Below are positions 5,187-6,258 of a DNA stretch of 6,258 bases, piece after piece. Within the stretch, counting starts at the first letter, position 1, and every line of letters begins with the position of its first letter. Source of the stretch: UBA1731 sp963626295 (GTDB taxonomy: Bacteria; Verrucomicrobiota; Kiritimatiellia; RFP12; UBA1067); the NCBI GenBank assembly GCA_963626295.1, contig CAVFWS010000106.1, forward strand, positions 1 to 6,258. Direction: 5' to 3'. Position numbers and translations under genes: made by a program. The notes below the pieces were generated by a model. It saw only the letters and a program-made list of their open reading frames with translations, searched no databases and had not been told where the DNA came from.

Positions 5187-6258
5187 ATGGCGAAGAGGAG
5201 GGTGCTTTGGTGGGGAAGGTTCGATCCGGGGTACTCGCGCAACCGCGTGTACATCTCGCTCTTCAGGCGTCTCGGCTGGGAAGTGGATTTCTTCTTCGTG
5301 AAGGTGTGGCCGCGGTTCGGGGACGTCGAGGCGTTCCTTCGCGGCCTCCAGTCCAGGGAGAGTCCTGACCTCGTGTGGGTGCCGGTTGCGCGCCAGCGCG
5401 ATGTGCTTGCCGCATGCCGATGGGCGCACAGGCGGGGAATCCCCGTGGTGTTCGATCCCATGATATCCGCGTGGGACAAGAAGGTGCTCGAACGGCTCAA
5501 ATGGAAGGCCGAAGAGCCCCGCGCCAAACGACTCCTGGCGAAGGAACGCAAGATGATGGCGGCGCCGGACCTCGTGTGCTGGGATACGGGCTGCCACGTC
5601 GATTTCTGCGAGAAGTACCTTGAAGTGCCCCGCGAGCGTCTGCGCGTACTGCTTACCGGCACGGACGAATCCGTGTTCAGGCCGCAGGCCGAGGCGCCGT
5701 CTGCGCCGCCTCCGTTCCGCGTTTTGTACCATGGCGCATATCTCCCCCTGCACGGCACGGAACACATAGTCGAGGCCGCGAGGATGACGCAGGGCGAAGG
5801 CATCCAGTGGGATTTCCTCGGATGGGGCGCATACAAGGCCGAGACGGAGGCGAAGGCCGCAGGCATAGGGAACATAGCGTTCCTGGACAAGGTGCCGTAT
5901 GTGGAGGTGCCAAAGGTGATCGCTTCGCACGACGTTGTGCTTGGCGTGTTCGGCACGACGGCAAAGGCCGCCCGGGTGATCGGGAACAAGGTGTACGAGT
6001 GCATGGCGTGCTGCAGGCCCACGATAAACGAGTTCTGCACGGGATATCCACCCGAGGCGAAGGACTGCAAGGCGATCAAGTTCGTGCCTCCGGGCGACGC
6101 GAAGGCGATCGCCGACGCCGTAAGGGAGTACCGCGACGACTGGGCGAACCGCGACTCGTACTTCGCCGCCGCGAGGGATTTCTTCGAGAGGCATCTTTCC
6201 ATGGCGGTGATAGAGAAGCAGCCCGCGGACATCCTGTCGGACGCATTGGCCGCGGGCG
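5187..6258 (+). CDS. GT-B (GT4-like) glycosyltransferase, 3' end beyond window
   Basis: Probable cytoplasmic or membrane-associated sugar transferase that uses a nucleotide-sugar donor, likely for surface polysaccharide or glycolipid. The frame is open from ATG 5187 to the right edge (357 codons), so the stop is missing, though the protein is probably near its end. The N-terminal Rossmann half starts with VLWWGRFDPGYSRNRVYI (6-23), a GT4-type acceptor-side start, and contains VVFDPMISAWDKK. The C-terminal half has the donor-site features: VLYHGAYLPLHGTEHIVEAA (about 179-198), WDFLGWG, NIAFLDKVPYVEVPKVI, and FGTTAKAARVIGNKVYE (255-271). The last resembles the common FGTT-K-A-R-VIPNKVYE motif, with Glu271 as the probable donor-binding Glu. 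No transmembrane segment or signal peptide is seen. Nine cysteines (77, 131, 136, 141, 272, 275, 276, 284, 294) are more than usual. Donor and acceptor cannot be told from the sequence. Confidence 0.88.
   Translation, partial: MAKRRVLWWGRFDPGYSRNRVYISLFRRLGWEVDFFFVKVWPRFGDVEAFLRGLQSRESPDLVWVPVARQRDVLAACRWAHRRGIPVVFDPMISAWDKKVLERLKWKAEEPRAKRLLAKERKMMAAPDLVCWDTGCHVDFCEKYLEVPRERLRVLLTGTDESVFRPQAEAPSAPPPFRVLYHGAYLPLHGTEHIVEAARMTQGEGIQWDFLGWGAYKAETEAKAAGIGNIAFLDKVPYVEVPKVIASHDVVLGVFGTTAKAARVIGNKVYECMACCRPTINEFCTGYPPEAKDCKAIKFVPPGDAKAIADAVREYRDDWANRDSYFAAARDFFERHLSMAVIEKQPADILSDALAAG

Noticed and set aside
4205..6232. Very long open frame on the - strand opposite the S1-like and glycosyltransferase genes
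   Set aside because: The + strand frames carry clear S1 and GT4 motifs. The reverse translation shows no recognisable domain and is low-complexity, as expected from GC-rich third positions creating stop-free antisense frames.

Overview
The window is a dense, GC-rich stretch in which every gene lies on the + strand and the gaps are 13 to 67 bases. G and C dominate third codon positions throughout. The organism is a diderm (Gram-negative-type) bacterium, because the window encodes a TolC-type outer-membrane channel and a periplasmic adaptor, both with lipoprotein-like signals. The phylum cannot be fixed from sequence alone. A member of the PVC group (Verrucomicrobiota/Kiritimatiellota-like) is my low-confidence guess.

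Layout. Bases 1-1566 hold the 3' two-thirds of gyrB (DNA gyrase B, cut by the left edge). Seventeen bases later comes a TolC/NodT-type outer-membrane efflux lipoprotein (1584-3017). Sixteen bases after that is a MacA/HlyD-type periplasmic adaptor lipoprotein (3034-4266). These three have strong Shine-Dalgarno sites and no visible terminator between them, so they look co-transcribed. Just after the adaptor stop there is a good extended -10 promoter (4274-4282) and a short purine-rich leader. They drive a 279-residue protein with two S1 RNA-binding domains (4334-5173), resembling a cut-down ribosomal protein S1. Thirteen bases later a GT-B (GT4-like) glycosyltransferase begins (5187) and runs open to the right edge.

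How the genes fit together. The channel and adaptor should form two of the three parts of a tripartite efflux or export machine. The adaptor is of the kind that partners an ABC transporter (MacB), but no inner-membrane pump is present, so it must be encoded elsewhere. GyrB is housekeeping and does not obviously belong with efflux. The S1-like protein and the glycosyltransferase form a second transcription unit, possibly with read-through from the first.

I see no mobile element, CRISPR array, RNA gene or clearly novel system. The points most worth a second look are the two-domain S1-like protein with its leader, the pump-less channel/adaptor pair placed directly behind gyrB, and the intermediate-length insertion in GyrB.
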